Assembly: GCF_002980625.1 (NCBI RefSeq)
Contig: NZ_PVLR01000036.1
Span: 89,803 to 153,802 of the forward strand
Length of the DNA stretch: 64,000 nt
Origin: Malikia spinosa
GTDB lineage: Bacteria; Pseudomonadota; Gammaproteobacteria; Burkholderiales; Burkholderiaceae_C
Direction: 5' to 3'
The position numbers and the translations under genes were made by a program. Position 1 is the first letter of the stretch. Each line of letters starts with the position of its first letter. Under the pieces are notes generated by a model, which made no database searches, was not told the origin of the DNA, and saw only the letters and a list, made by a program, of their open reading frames with translations. Shown one piece after another: positions 29,586-43,273 of the stretch.

Positions 29586-31889
29586 TCAATCCAGCCCGCC
29601 CAGCGCCCGCAGCAGCCGCTCCGGTGTCGCTGGCGCATCGAGCTGCACCGGCTGTCCGTCGCCACGCGCTTGGGCCACCGCGTCGCGCAGCGCCTCCCAG
29701 ACGCTGATGGCCAGCATGAAGGGGGGTTCGCCGACCGCCTTGCTGCCGTAGACATTGTCTTCGCGGTTGGCTTCGGGCCAGAGTTCGATCCGGAACTCGG
29801 CCGGCAGGTCGCCCGCGCTCGGGATCTTGTAGCTGCTCGGGCCGTGGGTCAGCAGCCGGCCCTGCGCGTCCCAGACCAGTTCCTCGCTGGTCAGCCAGCC
29901 CATGCCCTGGATGAAGCCGCCTTCGATCTGGCCGATGTCGAGCGCCGGGTTGATGCTGCGCCCGACGTCGTGCAGGATGTCGACCGCCAGCACCCGGCTC
30001 TCGCCGGTCAGCAAGTCGATGGCGACCTCGGTGCAGGCGGCGCCATAGGCGAAATAGTAGAACGGACGCCCGGTCAGCGTGCGCGGGTCGTAGTGGATCT
30101 TGGGCGTGCGGTAGTAGCCGTCGCTCCAGAGCTGGATGCGGGCCGAATAGGCGGCGGCCACGACTTCTTTCCAGGCACGGCTGACCTTGGGGCTCACGAC
30201 CTGGGCCTGCTCGAAACGCACCTCGGCGGCGCTGCAGCCGTCCTGCTCGGCGACGAACTGGGCCAGTCGCTCGCGCACCTGGATGGCGGCGAGCTGCGCG
30301 GCGCGGCCGTTCAGGTCGGTGCCGGTCGAGGCGGCGGTGGCCGAGGCATTGGGCACCCGGGCCGTGTCGCTCGCACTCACGCGCACGCAAGGCAGCGGCA
30401 GGCCCAGCGCCTGGGCGACGATCTGCGCGACCTTGGTGTGCAGGCCCTGGCCCATCTCGGTGCCGCCGTGGTTCAGCAGCACGCTGCCGTCGGTGTAGAC
30501 ATGGACCAGCGCACCGGCCTGGTTGAGCTGGGTCGCGGTGAAGCTGATGCCGAACTTGACTGGCGTCAGCGCCAGTCCGCGCTTGATGACCGGGTTGGTG
30601 GCGTTCCAGTGCACGATCGCGGCGCGCCGCTCAAGGTAGCGCGCGCTCTGTGCCAAGTTGTCGATCAGCGGCGCCAGGATGTTGTCTTCCAGCGGCATGC
30701 CGTAGTGCGTGACGTGGCGCTCCTGGGTGCCGTAGAGGTTGAGCCGCCGCACCTCGAGCGGGTCTTGTCCGAGCCGGCGCGCGATCTCGCCCATGATGGT
30801 CTCGATCACGAGCATGCCCTGCGGTCCGCCGAAGCCACGAAAGGCGGTGCTGCTTTGCTTGTGGGTGCGGCAGCGCCAGCTGTGGATCGCGACATGCTCT
30901 AGGAAATAGGCGTTGTCGCTGTGAAACACCGCGCGGTCGCAGATCGGGACTGACAGGTCGGCCGAGAAGCCACAGTCGGCCAGCTCGGTCAGCTCGAGCG
31001 CCAGCAGCCGGCCCTGGTCGTCGAAGCCGGCCTCCCAGTCGAAGCTGAAGGCGTGGCGCTTGCCGGTGATCAGGAAGTCGTCGTCGCGGTCCAGCCTGAG
31101 CTTGACCGGGCGGGCGAACTTGTGCGCCGCCAGCGCGGCCCAGATCGCGACCTGACTGGCCTGGGTTTCCTTGCCGCCGAAGCCGCCGCCCATGCGCCGG
31201 CACACCACCTGGACATCATGGTTGCACAGGCCCAGCGCGCTGGCGACGGCGTGCTGCACCTCGCCCGGATGCTGGGTGCTGGCATGCACCAGCCACTGGC
31301 CCTGCTCCTGCGGCAGCGCGTAGGCGACCTGGCCTTCGAGGTAGAAATGCTCCTGTGCGCCGCTCTCGAGCGAGCCTGTCAAGCGGTGCGGTGCCTGCTC
31401 CAGCGCGGTGGCCACGTCGCCGCGCGCCAGATGCACCGGCGGCGCGACATAGTGACTGGCGGCATGGGCGGCGCGTGCCGACAGCAGCGCCGGCAGCGCT
31501 TCGGTCCGCAGCTGGACCAGCCGCGCTGCGCGCCGGGCGGTCTCGCGGTCCGTCGCCACCGCCAGGCCGATCACCTGGCCGGCGTAGAGCAGTTCGTCCT
31601 GCGCCAGCAGTGGCTCGTCCTGGGCCGAGGTCGGCAGCAGGGGATGACCCGGGATGTCGGCCGCCAGCACCAGGCCGCGCAGGCCGGGCAGCGCCAGCGC
31701 GGCGGCCGTATCGAGTCCGAGCAGGCGCCCATGCGCCAGCGGCGACAGGATCGGAGCGGCGTGCAGCGTACCGGCCAGCTCGGGCAGGTCGTCGATGAAG
31801 GGGGCCGCACCCGTGACATGGGCGCGGGCGCTCTCGTGCGGCAGGGCTTGGCCGCAGGCGCCGCTCGGTGGCAGGGCAGGGTGGTTCAT
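29586..31889 (-). CDS. xdhB: Xanthine dehydrogenase, molybdopterin-binding subunit
   Basis: A 767-aa large subunit of bacterial xanthine dehydrogenase, which oxidises hypoxanthine to xanthine and urate. The molybdopterin signatures are GGGFGGKE (about residue 230), AFRGFGGPQGM (about 340) and GGTEMGQG. The conserved active-site glutamate is in VGEPPF (about residue 717). I chose ATG 31889 because it overlaps the xdhA stop by 4 bp (ATGA). No xdhC cofactor-insertion gene follows. The next gene is the converging helicase. Confidence 0.95.
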   Translation of the reverse strand: MNHPALPPSGACGQALPHESARAHVTGAAPFIDDLPELAGTLHAAPILSPLAHGRLLGLDTAAALALPGLRGLVLAADIPGHPLLPTSAQDEPLLAQDELLYAGQVIGLAVATDRETARRAARLVQLRTEALPALLSARAAHAASHYVAPPVHLARGDVATALEQAPHRLTGSLESGAQEHFYLEGQVAYALPQEQGQWLVHASTQHPGEVQHAVASALGLCNHDVQVVCRRMGGGFGGKETQASQVAIWAALAAHKFARPVKLRLDRDDDFLITGKRHAFSFDWEAGFDDQGRLLALELTELADCGFSADLSVPICDRAVFHSDNAYFLEHVAIHSWRCRTHKQSSTAFRGFGGPQGMLVIETIMGEIARRLGQDPLEVRRLNLYGTQERHVTHYGMPLEDNILAPLIDNLAQSARYLERRAAIVHWNATNPVIKRGLALTPVKFGISFTATQLNQAGALVHVYTDGSVLLNHGGTEMGQGLHTKVAQIVAQALGLPLPCVRVSASDTARVPNASATAASTGTDLNGRAAQLAAIQVRERLAQFVAEQDGCSAAEVRFEQAQVVSPKVSRAWKEVVAAAYSARIQLWSDGYYRTPKIHYDPRTLTGRPFYYFAYGAACTEVAIDLLTGESRVLAVDILHDVGRSINPALDIGQIEGGFIQGMGWLTSEELVWDAQGRLLTHGPSSYKIPSAGDLPAEFRIELWPEANREDNVYGSKAVGEPPFMLAISVWEALRDAVAQARGDGQPVQLDAPATPERLLRALGGLD

Positions 31890-33427
31890 GGCCGCAGCTC
31901 CGTCTCGGTCCGGGGGCTGATCGGCTCCAGCGCCTGCAGGCCGGTGGCGTAGGGCAGGGCGCTGCCCTGGCTTTCGAGCCAGCTGCGCCAGAGCAGCTGA
32001 CCCAGCAGCTGGCGCCGGTAGCTGGCGCTGGCGCGCAGGTCCGACAGCGGCTCGAACTCGCTTTCGATTGTCTTCATGGCTTGCTGCACCGTGGCAACGC
32101 TCCAGGGCTGGCCGGTCAGCACCGCTTCGGTGCGTGTGGCCCGCACTGGCGTTGCCGCGATACCCCCGACGCCGATCGCCGCTGCCAGCACCTGGCCGTT
32201 GTCGAGTTGCAGCGACAGCGCGAGGCAGACGGTCGAGATGTCGTCCTCGTGCCGCTTCGATACCTTGTAGGCCCGGGTCCAGCCGCTGTCGGCGGGCTGC
32301 TCCGGACAGGGAATCTCGATCCTTTCGATCAGTTCGTCCGCGCCGAGTCGATTGCGGCGGTAGCCGGTGTAGAAGTCCTCCAGCGCGAGGTGGCGCTCGG
32401 CCGCAGTCTGGCGATCCGGGTCCCAGCGCAGCAGCTGCAGGCGCGCGCGCAGCGCGATCAGCAGCGGCATCGAGTCGCCGATCGGCGAGCCGTTGGCGAT
32501 GTTGCCGCCCAGCGTGCCCGATTGGCGGACCGGCAGGCCGGCAAAGCGCTGTGCGAATTCCGCCAGCGTGGGCCATTGCTGCACCAGTGCGGCAAAGGCA
32601 TCCTCGAGCGTGACGGCCGCGCCGATGCCGAGCCAGCCGGGTTGGCGCTCGATGCGTCCGAGTTCCTCGACGCGCGTCAGGTCGAGCAGCCGGGCTTGCG
32701 GTTGCAGCCCCTTGGTGATCGACAGCCCGAGGTCGGTCGCGCCGGCCACCAGCCTGGCCTCGGGCCAGCGCGCGCGCGCCTGCAGCAGCGCTGCCAGCGT
32801 GGTCGGTGCCGGGGCGATCTGTCCCAGCAGCGCCAGCAGGGCGGCCTGATCGACCCGTGCCGGCGGCAGTCGCGCCATCGACTGCGCCGCGTCGAGGATA
32901 GTCCGGTAGCCAGTGCAGCGGCACAGATTGCCCGACAGGTCGGCCTGCGTGGCCTCGCGTGTCACCGTCTCGCCTGCCATGACCCGGTTCTGGTATTGCG
33001 CGAACAGGCTCATCACGAAACCCGGCGTGCAAAAGCCGCATTGCGAGCCATGCTGCTCGAGCATGGCCTGCTGCGCCGGGTGCAGCTGGGCCCCGCCGAG
33101 GTCGAGCAGCGGGTCTTGCGTCAGGTCGGCGGCGGTCCAGAGCGCGCTGCCATCGACCGAATGCGCCAGCCGCAGGCAGCTGTTGATGGCACGCCAGCGC
33201 AGCCCGTCGCCCTCAGCCTGTGCCAGCACCACGGTGCAGGCGCCGCAGTCGCCCGAGTTGCAGCCTTCCTTGACGGCAGGCTGCCCCAGGTCCTCGCGCA
33301 GCAGCGCCAACAGGGTGCGCTCGGGCGCGACGCGCTCGACGTTCACGATCGCGCCGCGCTGGACAAAGCGCAGCGGCTGGATGGGGGGGTGATCGGATGG
33401 CATCAGGCGGTGGGCAGTTGGGTTCAA
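31886..33427 (-). CDS. xdhA: Xanthine dehydrogenase, FeS/FAD subunit
   Basis: A 513-aa small subunit. The plant-type [2Fe-2S] ligands are C56, C61, C64 and C84. The second cluster uses C130, C133, C169 and C171. A FAD-binding domain follows (about 200-375, including the TLGGNIANGSPIGD block), then the CO-dehydrogenase-type FAD C-terminal domain. It passes electrons from the molybdenum site in XdhB to FAD and NAD. It is divergent from the nucleoside transporter genes, which fits a shared purine degradation role. An alternative start is the Met at residue 9. Confidence 0.95.
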   Translation of the reverse strand: MNPTAHRLMPSDHPPIQPLRFVQRGAIVNVERVAPERTLLALLREDLGQPAVKEGCNSGDCGACTVVLAQAEGDGLRWRAINSCLRLAHSVDGSALWTAADLTQDPLLDLGGAQLHPAQQAMLEQHGSQCGFCTPGFVMSLFAQYQNRVMAGETVTREATQADLSGNLCRCTGYRTILDAAQSMARLPPARVDQAALLALLGQIAPAPTTLAALLQARARWPEARLVAGATDLGLSITKGLQPQARLLDLTRVEELGRIERQPGWLGIGAAVTLEDAFAALVQQWPTLAEFAQRFAGLPVRQSGTLGGNIANGSPIGDSMPLLIALRARLQLLRWDPDRQTAAERHLALEDFYTGYRRNRLGADELIERIEIPCPEQPADSGWTRAYKVSKRHEDDISTVCLALSLQLDNGQVLAAAIGVGGIAATPVRATRTEAVLTGQPWSVATVQQAMKTIESEFEPLSDLRASASYRRQLLGQLLWRSWLESQGSALPYATGLQALEPISPRTETELRP

Positions 33428-33584
33428 CCGAGTTGCAACATTTGTGCCATCGTATCTGCGTCAGAACCGCGAGGGAATGCCCGGCTGGCCTTAACATCGG
33501 GGCTCCCTGCCCGGCAGGTCCGGCTGGCCCTGGGCCGCCCCTGCTGGCGAGCTTCGAGATTCCTTTCCGTCTCCGACCCCCCTT
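33428..33584. promoter_or_regulatory. Divergent control region of xdhAB and the nucleoside transporter
   Basis: A 157-bp region between divergent genes of purine use. It must contain both promoters. I did not find a convincing palindromic operator or a consensus promoter, so only the position supports this call. Confidence 0.4.
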
Positions 33585-35136
<1,552 letters not shown>

Positions 35137-35150
<14 letters not shown>

Positions 35151-36192
35151 ACTGCGCGCCCAGCCCTCCAAGGTCTGGAGCTATGCCTCGCCGCTGCTGG
35201 CGCTGGCGCTGACGGTGCTGATCGGCATGGCGTTGTTCATGCTGCTCGGCAAGGACCCGCTGCGCGGCCTGCAGGTCTTCTTCTGGGAGCCGATCCGCAC
35301 CCCCTACGCGATCGGCGAACTGCTGCTCAAGGCTACGCCGCTGCTGCTGATCGCGCTCGGGCTGGCGGTGTGCTTTCGCTCCAATGTCTGGAACATCGGC
35401 GCCGAGGGCCAGTTCGTGCTCGGTGCGCTGGCTGCCGGTGGTGTCGCCCTGCTGGCCGGTCCCGACAGTGGGCGCTGGATGGTGCTGGCCGTGCTGCTGG
35501 CCGGTGTCGCGGGCGGCATGGTCTGGGCCGGCCTGACCGCCTGGTTGCGCGACCGTTTCCATGCCAACGAGATCCTGGTCAGCCTGATGCTGGTCTATGT
35601 CGCGATCCAGTTGCTCGGCTTCCTGGTCTACGGGCCCTGGAAAGATCCGCTGGGCTACAACTTCCCGCAGACCAAGACCTTCGAGGCGGCCGCGCGCATC
35701 CCGCGCCTGTTCGACGGCTCGCGCCTGAACATCGGCCTGCCGATCGCGCTGGTGCTGGCCGCGGGCATCTGGCTCTATCTGTTTCGCACCCTGTCGGGCT
35801 TTGCCCAGCAGGTCGGCGGGCTGGCGCCGGCGGCGGCGCGCTTTGCCGGCTTCTCGTCGCGGCGCGCGCTCTGGATCGCGCTGCTGACTTCGGGCGGATT
35901 GGCCGGCCTGGCCGGCGCGCTCGAGGTCGCCGGCCCGCTCGGCCAGCTCACGCCCTATGTCCCGGCCGGTTATGGCTTTGCTGCCATCATCGTTGCCTTC
36001 GTCGGCCGGTTGCATCCGGTCGGCATCGTGCTGTCAGCCCTGCTGATGAGCATGTTCTACATCGGCGGCGAACTCGCGCAGTCGCGCCTGGGTTTTCCGA
36101 AGTCGATCACCGGCGTGTTCCAGGGCCTGCTGCTGTTCTCGCTGCTGGCCTGCGACACCCTGGTCGCCTATCGCATCAAATGGGGGAAATGA
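35137..36192 (+). CDS. Nucleoside ABC transporter permease 1
   Basis: A 351-aa permease of the BPD_transp_2 family with eight to ten membrane helices. Conserved features include NVWNIGAEGQFVLGALAA (about 87-104) and GYGFAAIIVAFVGRLHPVG (about 277-295), which are typical of the NupB/YufP type. It forms a heterodimer with the following permease. The ATG at 35137 lies inside the end of the ATPase gene, and the next permease begins one base after its stop, so the operon is tight. Confidence 0.92.
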
Positions 36193-36193
36193 G

Positions 36194-37114
36194 ATGGAAC
36201 AAAGCGCACTGCTGCTGGCTTCCTCGCTCAACGCGGGCACGGTGCTCGCGATCGCTGCGCTCGGTCTGCTGATCAACGAGAAGGCTGGTGTCGTCAACCT
36301 GGGCGCCGAGGGCATGATGCTGTGCGCCGCGCTGGCCGGCTTCGCGACCGTGGTTGCCACCGGCAGCCAGACCCTGGGCCTGCTCGCCGGCATGCTGGCG
36401 GGCCTGCTGCTCGCGGCGCTGTTCGGCCTGCTGGTGATCTGGCTCAACACCAACCAGTACGCCACCGGACTGGCGCTGAGCCTGTTCGGCGCCGGTTTCT
36501 CGGCCTTCGCCGGTACCGGCTATGTGCAGGCCAAGCTGCCCGAGCAGGGGCCGTTCGCGGTCCCGCTGCTGTCTGACCTGCCCTGGTTCGGCCCGGCGCT
36601 GTTTCGCCACCATCCGCTGGTCTATGGAGCGCTGGCGCTGGTGCTGTTGCTGGTCTGGTGGCTGTACCGCACCCGCAGCGGCCTGATCCTGCGCAGCGTC
36701 GGCGAGAGCCCCGAATCGGCCCATGCGCTGGGCTATCCGGTGCGGCGCATCCGCCTGGGTGCGGTGCTGGCCGGCGGCGCGCTGTGCGGCCTGGCGGGCG
36801 CCTATGTCTCGACCTACTACACGCCGCTCTGGGTCGAGGGCATGATCGCGGGCAAGGGCTGGATCGCGCTGGCGCTGACCACCTTTGCCACCTGGCGCCC
36901 GGCACGCATCCTGCTTGGGGCTTACCTGTTCGGCGCCGTCACCATGGTCCAGTTCCACCTGCAGGGCCAGGGCATCAACCTGCCGAGCCAGTTCTTGACC
37001 ATGCTGCCTTATTTGGCGACGATCCTGGTGCTGGTGCTGATCTCGCGCAACCCGCAGTGGATACGCATCAACATGCCGGCTTCGCTCGGCAAGCCGTTCT
37101 ACCCCGGGGCCTGA
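36194..37114 (+). CDS. Nucleoside ABC transporter permease 2
   Basis: A 306-aa permease of the NupC/YufQ type. INEKAGVVNLGAEGMMLCAA (about 27-46) is the family signature and about eight membrane helices are evident. It pairs with permease 1. It is followed after 69 bp by the binding lipoprotein. Confidence 0.92.
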   Translation: MEQSALLLASSLNAGTVLAIAALGLLINEKAGVVNLGAEGMMLCAALAGFATVVATGSQTLGLLAGMLAGLLLAALFGLLVIWLNTNQYATGLALSLFGAGFSAFAGTGYVQAKLPEQGPFAVPLLSDLPWFGPALFRHHPLVYGALALVLLLVWWLYRTRSGLILRSVGESPESAHALGYPVRRIRLGAVLAGGALCGLAGAYVSTYYTPLWVEGMIAGKGWIALALTTFATWRPARILLGAYLFGAVTMVQFHLQGQGINLPSQFLTMLPYLATILVLVLISRNPQWIRINMPASLGKPFYPGA

Positions 37115-37183
37115 ACGGTCCCGCAGTCAGCGTTTTTCGCCCGCCTTTCACTGCCTTTCAACACTTGTCCTGAAGGATTCGAC

Positions 37184-38314
<1,131 letters not shown>

Positions 38315-38331
38315 GCGCTACCGCCAGTCTG

Positions 38332-38369
38332 AAAGCCGCCCGGGTTATTGCCAGCCCGGGCGGCTTTTT
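38332..38369 (+). terminator. Rho-independent terminator of the nucleoside transporter operon
   Basis: A strong stem, GCCGCCCGGG/CCCGGGCGGC, extended by AAA/TTT pairs, with a 10-nt loop and a following T run. Confidence 0.92.
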
Positions 38370-38466
38370 CAGTTTTTTACGAAATTAAACTGAGTAAATT
38401 TCTGCTTTTACATAGGGTTTGGTGGCCTTAAGCTGAAAGCTCTTCATCCCCACAGGAGCTCAAGCC

Positions 38467-38796
38467 ATGAATGTTTTGATCGAATCCTCACGCAGCGGCG
38501 AGCCCCAGGTCTGGCGCCAGCAGGTCGAGCAGCGGGTCCGCCTGGTGCTGCAGCGGCTGCAGGGTCAGGTGCAGCAGGCACGCATCAGCCTGCGCGACAT
38601 CAACGGCCCCAAGGGTGGCGTGGACAAGCAGTGCCAGATCATGCTGACCACTGCGGGCCATGGCCGGCTGGTCATCATCGCCAAGGCCGAGGATGCACAA
38701 GGGGCGCTCAACCAGGCGCTGCAGCGCGCCACCCATACCCTGGCCCGCCTGTGGCAGCGCAAGCGTCGGCCGATGCGCCAGGTCAGCCTGGCCTGA
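38467..38796 (+). CDS. Short HPF/RaiA-like ribosome-associated protein
   Basis: A 109-aa protein of the ribosome hibernation factor fold. NGPKGGVDKQCQIML (about 47-61) and the basic C-terminal helix ending RLWQRKRRPMRQ match the short HPF/YfiA-type proteins found before stress-related genes in betaproteobacteria. It lacks the long C-terminal dimerisation domain of long HPF. It may bind the small ribosomal subunit. AGGAGC is the ribosome site. The upstream region (38370-38466) is AT rich, which fits a regulated promoter, but I could not name the sigma factor. Confidence 0.82.
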   Translation: MNVLIESSRSGEPQVWRQQVEQRVRLVLQRLQGQVQQARISLRDINGPKGGVDKQCQIMLTTAGHGRLVIIAKAEDAQGALNQALQRATHTLARLWQRKRRPMRQVSLA

Positions 38797-38814
38797 TTCC
38801 TTTTCAACCCTGTT

Positions 38815-38986
38815 TTCCCTTCAAGGGGAGTAGCGGGCGGTCCGCGTCTTGCCAGATGCGGATTCGCGATGTACACCGTCAATGCGTGGCTCCTGCCAAG
38901 GCCACCGGTGGCATCAGGTCCAGGTGGTTTGCCTGGTGCCCTCGCAAGACCTTGTGCCGGCGTGACGATCACACCCTTGCGAGGTA
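38815..38986 (+). ncRNA. yybP-ykoY manganese riboswitch (leader of terC)
   Basis: The leader of the TerC gene carries AGGGGAGTAGC (38824-38834), the highly conserved first loop of the yybP-ykoY aptamer, and the later CGCAAGACC (38943-38951), which resembles its second conserved loop. CCTCGCAAG (38940-38948) can pair perfectly with CTTGCGAGG (38976-38984), and the latter contains the ribosome site of the gene. So ligand binding could free or hide translation initiation. In Escherichia coli alx and mntP, members of this class sense Mn2+. The boundaries are approximate. Confidence 0.8.
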
Positions 38987-38993
38987 ACGCGAC

Positions 38994-39959
38994 ATGAGCA
39001 CCATTGCACCCCTCTGGCTCTGGCTGGTTTTCGTGGCCTTTGTGCTGGCCGCGCTGTTTGTCGACTTCTGGGTCCTGAAGAAGCAGGGCGCGCACGAGGT
39101 CAGCCTGAAGGAGGCCATACGCTGGTCCATGCTCTGGGTCGCGCTGAGCTTCGTCTTCAACGCCCTGATATGGTGGGCGATCCGCGACCAGACCGGCTCG
39201 GTTGACATGGCCAACGAGAAGTCGCTCGAGTTCCTGACCGGCTACCTGATCGAGAAAAGCCTGGCGGTTGACAACATCTTCCTGTTCCTGATGATCTTCA
39301 GCTACTTCGCGGTGCCGCCGGCGTACCAGAAGCGGGTGCTGATGATCGGCATCATTGGCGCGATCGTGCTGCGCACGGCGATGATCCTGATCGGCAGCTG
39401 GCTGCTGGCCCAGTTCCACTGGATCCTGTACCTGTTCGGTGCCTTCCTGATCCTGACCGGCATCAAGATGTGGCTGGCCGCCGGCCAGGAGGCCGACTTG
39501 GAGGACAACCCTGCGCTCAAGCTGCTGCGCCGGGTGCTGCCGGTCAGCCGCCACTACGATGGCGAGCGCTTCTGGACGGTCGAGAACGGCCAGCGCATCG
39601 CCACCCCGCTGCTGATGGTGATCTGCCTGATCGGCTTCACCGACGTGGTGTTCGCGGTCGATTCGATTCCGGCCATCTTCGCCATCACCAACGACCCCTT
39701 CATCGTGCTGACCAGCAATGTGTTCGCGATCCTGGGCCTGCGTGCGATGTACTTCATGCTGCAGGCGGCTGCCGGCAAGTTCCACCTGCTCAACTACGGC
39801 CTGGCGCTGATCCTGGTCTTCATCGGTGGCAAGATGGTCATCATCGACTTTTACAAGATCCCGGTGCTGCTGTCGCTGGGCGTCGTGCTGGGCATCCTGG
39901 CCATTACCATGGTCTGGAGCATCAAGACCACGCCGCCTTCGAACCGCACCGAAAAGTGA
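38994..39959 (+). CDS. TerC family membrane protein (Alx/MeeF-like)
   Basis: A 321-aa protein with about nine membrane helices. Conserved acidic motifs sit in the helices: LFVDFWVL (about 21-28), AVDNIFLFLMIF (about 90-101) and TDVVFAVDSIPAIFAIT (about 214-230). TerC/Alx proteins export manganese, or help load it to exported enzymes, and respond to pH or tellurite. The yybP-ykoY-type leader strongly supports a manganese role here. Its ribosome site (GCGAGG) is inside a leader hairpin. It converges with the LysR gene. Confidence 0.92.
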   Translation: MSTIAPLWLWLVFVAFVLAALFVDFWVLKKQGAHEVSLKEAIRWSMLWVALSFVFNALIWWAIRDQTGSVDMANEKSLEFLTGYLIEKSLAVDNIFLFLMIFSYFAVPPAYQKRVLMIGIIGAIVLRTAMILIGSWLLAQFHWILYLFGAFLILTGIKMWLAAGQEADLEDNPALKLLRRVLPVSRHYDGERFWTVENGQRIATPLLMVICLIGFTDVVFAVDSIPAIFAITNDPFIVLTSNVFAILGLRAMYFMLQAAAGKFHLLNYGLALILVFIGGKMVIIDFYKIPVLLSLGVVLGILAITMVWSIKTTPPSNRTEK

Positions 39960-39981
39960 CGGGACGCCAGCGGGCAGGCCG

Positions 39982-40896
39982 TCAAGCCTGCTGGCGCCAC
40001 TGGTACCACTCGCGCGCGGTGTGCTCGATATGCTCGAGCAGCACCTGGGCCAGCGGTGACAGCCGCTTGCCGCGCGGATAGAGCGTCCACCACTGCGACT
40101 GCAGCGGAAAGCCCTGCACGTCGAGCAGCGCGAGCTGGTCCTCGGCCGGGTGCAAGGCCAGCGCGTGGCGCGAAATGATGGCCAGGCCCATGCCACCCGC
40201 GACCGCCTGCTTGATTGCCTCGTTGCTGCCGAGCTCAAGCCGGACCCGGGGCTTGAAGCCCTCGCGGCTGAAATGCGAGTCGCAGCTCAGCCGGGTGCCC
40301 GAGCCCGGTTCGCGCAGGATGAAGCGTTCGTCGCCCAGCTCGGCCAGGGCGATCTGGCGCCGCTGCACCAGCGGATGCGACTCGGGGGCGATGACTACCA
40401 GCGGGTTGGGCAGGAAGTCGTGGCGTTCGAGCTCCATGTGCTCGGGCGGCATCGACATGATGTAGAGGTCGTCCCGGTTGTCGCGCAGCCGGGCCACCAC
40501 GCCGTCGCGGTTGAGCACCTCGAGCGCGACATCGACATCCGGGTGGCTGCTGCAGAAGCTGCCGAGCAGGCGCGGCACGAAGTACTTGGCGGTGCTGACC
40601 ACCGCCAGGCGGACCCGACCGCGCGTGAGCCCCTTCATCGCGTCGATGCGCTGGCCGAAGGTCGACCATTCGTCGACCATGGCGCGTGCGGTCTCGGCCA
40701 GCGTCTCGCCGGCGGCGGTCAGATGGAGCTTCTTGCCGATCTGCTCGTACAGCGGCAGCCCGACCGCCTCGGACAGCTCGCGCAGCTGGATCGACACCGT
40801 CGGCTGGGTCACATGGCAGGCCCTTGCGGCCGCGGTGATGCTGCCATGCTCGGCCAGCGCCAGGAACAGGCGCAGCTGGCGAAAGGTTGCATTCAT
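39982..40896 (-). CDS. LysR family transcriptional regulator
   Basis: A 304-aa regulator. The winged HTH covers residues 1-65, with recognition helix in ARACHVTQPTVSIQLRELSE. A two-lobed effector-binding domain follows (about 92-295). The overall pattern, including FLALAEHGSITAAA, is close to the CbbR/CmpR branch that controls CO2 and bicarbonate genes. It is divergent from an SbtA-like bicarbonate permease, so it most likely controls that gene. Confidence 0.92.
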   Translation of the reverse strand: MNATFRQLRLFLALAEHGSITAAARACHVTQPTVSIQLRELSEAVGLPLYEQIGKKLHLTAAGETLAETARAMVDEWSTFGQRIDAMKGLTRGRVRLAVVSTAKYFVPRLLGSFCSSHPDVDVALEVLNRDGVVARLRDNRDDLYIMSMPPEHMELERHDFLPNPLVVIAPESHPLVQRRQIALAELGDERFILREPGSGTRLSCDSHFSREGFKPRVRLELGSNEAIKQAVAGGMGLAIISRHALALHPAEDQLALLDVQGFPLQSQWWTLYPRGKRLSPLAQVLLEHIEHTAREWYQWRQQA

Positions 40897-40918
40897 AGAA
40901 AAAACTCTATTGTTTTCA

Positions 40919-40937
40919 TAAAAATAAAAGATTTTTA
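40919..40937. promoter_or_regulatory. AT-rich palindrome between lysR and sbtA-like gene
   Basis: TAAAAAT (40919-40925) and ATTTTTA (40931-40937) form a perfect 7-bp inverted repeat with a 5-bp spacer. LysR regulators bind T-rich inverted repeats of this kind (T-N11-A and the CbbR variant). It sits midway in the 94-bp divergent region. Confidence 0.5.
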
Positions 40938-40990
40938 CTAATCGATTTTATTCACTACCATCGCGCCGTTTCCAACCAAGAAGGTGCGAC

Positions 40991-43194
<2,204 letters not shown>

Positions 43195-43273
43195 AGTCTT
43201 GAGGGCGGGCGATACAATGACCGGCTCTGCCGGCCAGGCCGGTCTCCCCCCGCAATCCCTGGAGATGTCCCCC

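Noticed and set aside
33428..33584. A purine riboswitch or a clear operator between xdhA and the transporter
   Set aside because: No conserved purine aptamer core and no good palindrome could be seen in the 157 bp.
43195..43273. A leader RNA before the branched-chain amino-acid-type transporter
   Set aside because: The 79-bp gap shows no stem-loop or conserved motif beyond a normal ribosome site.
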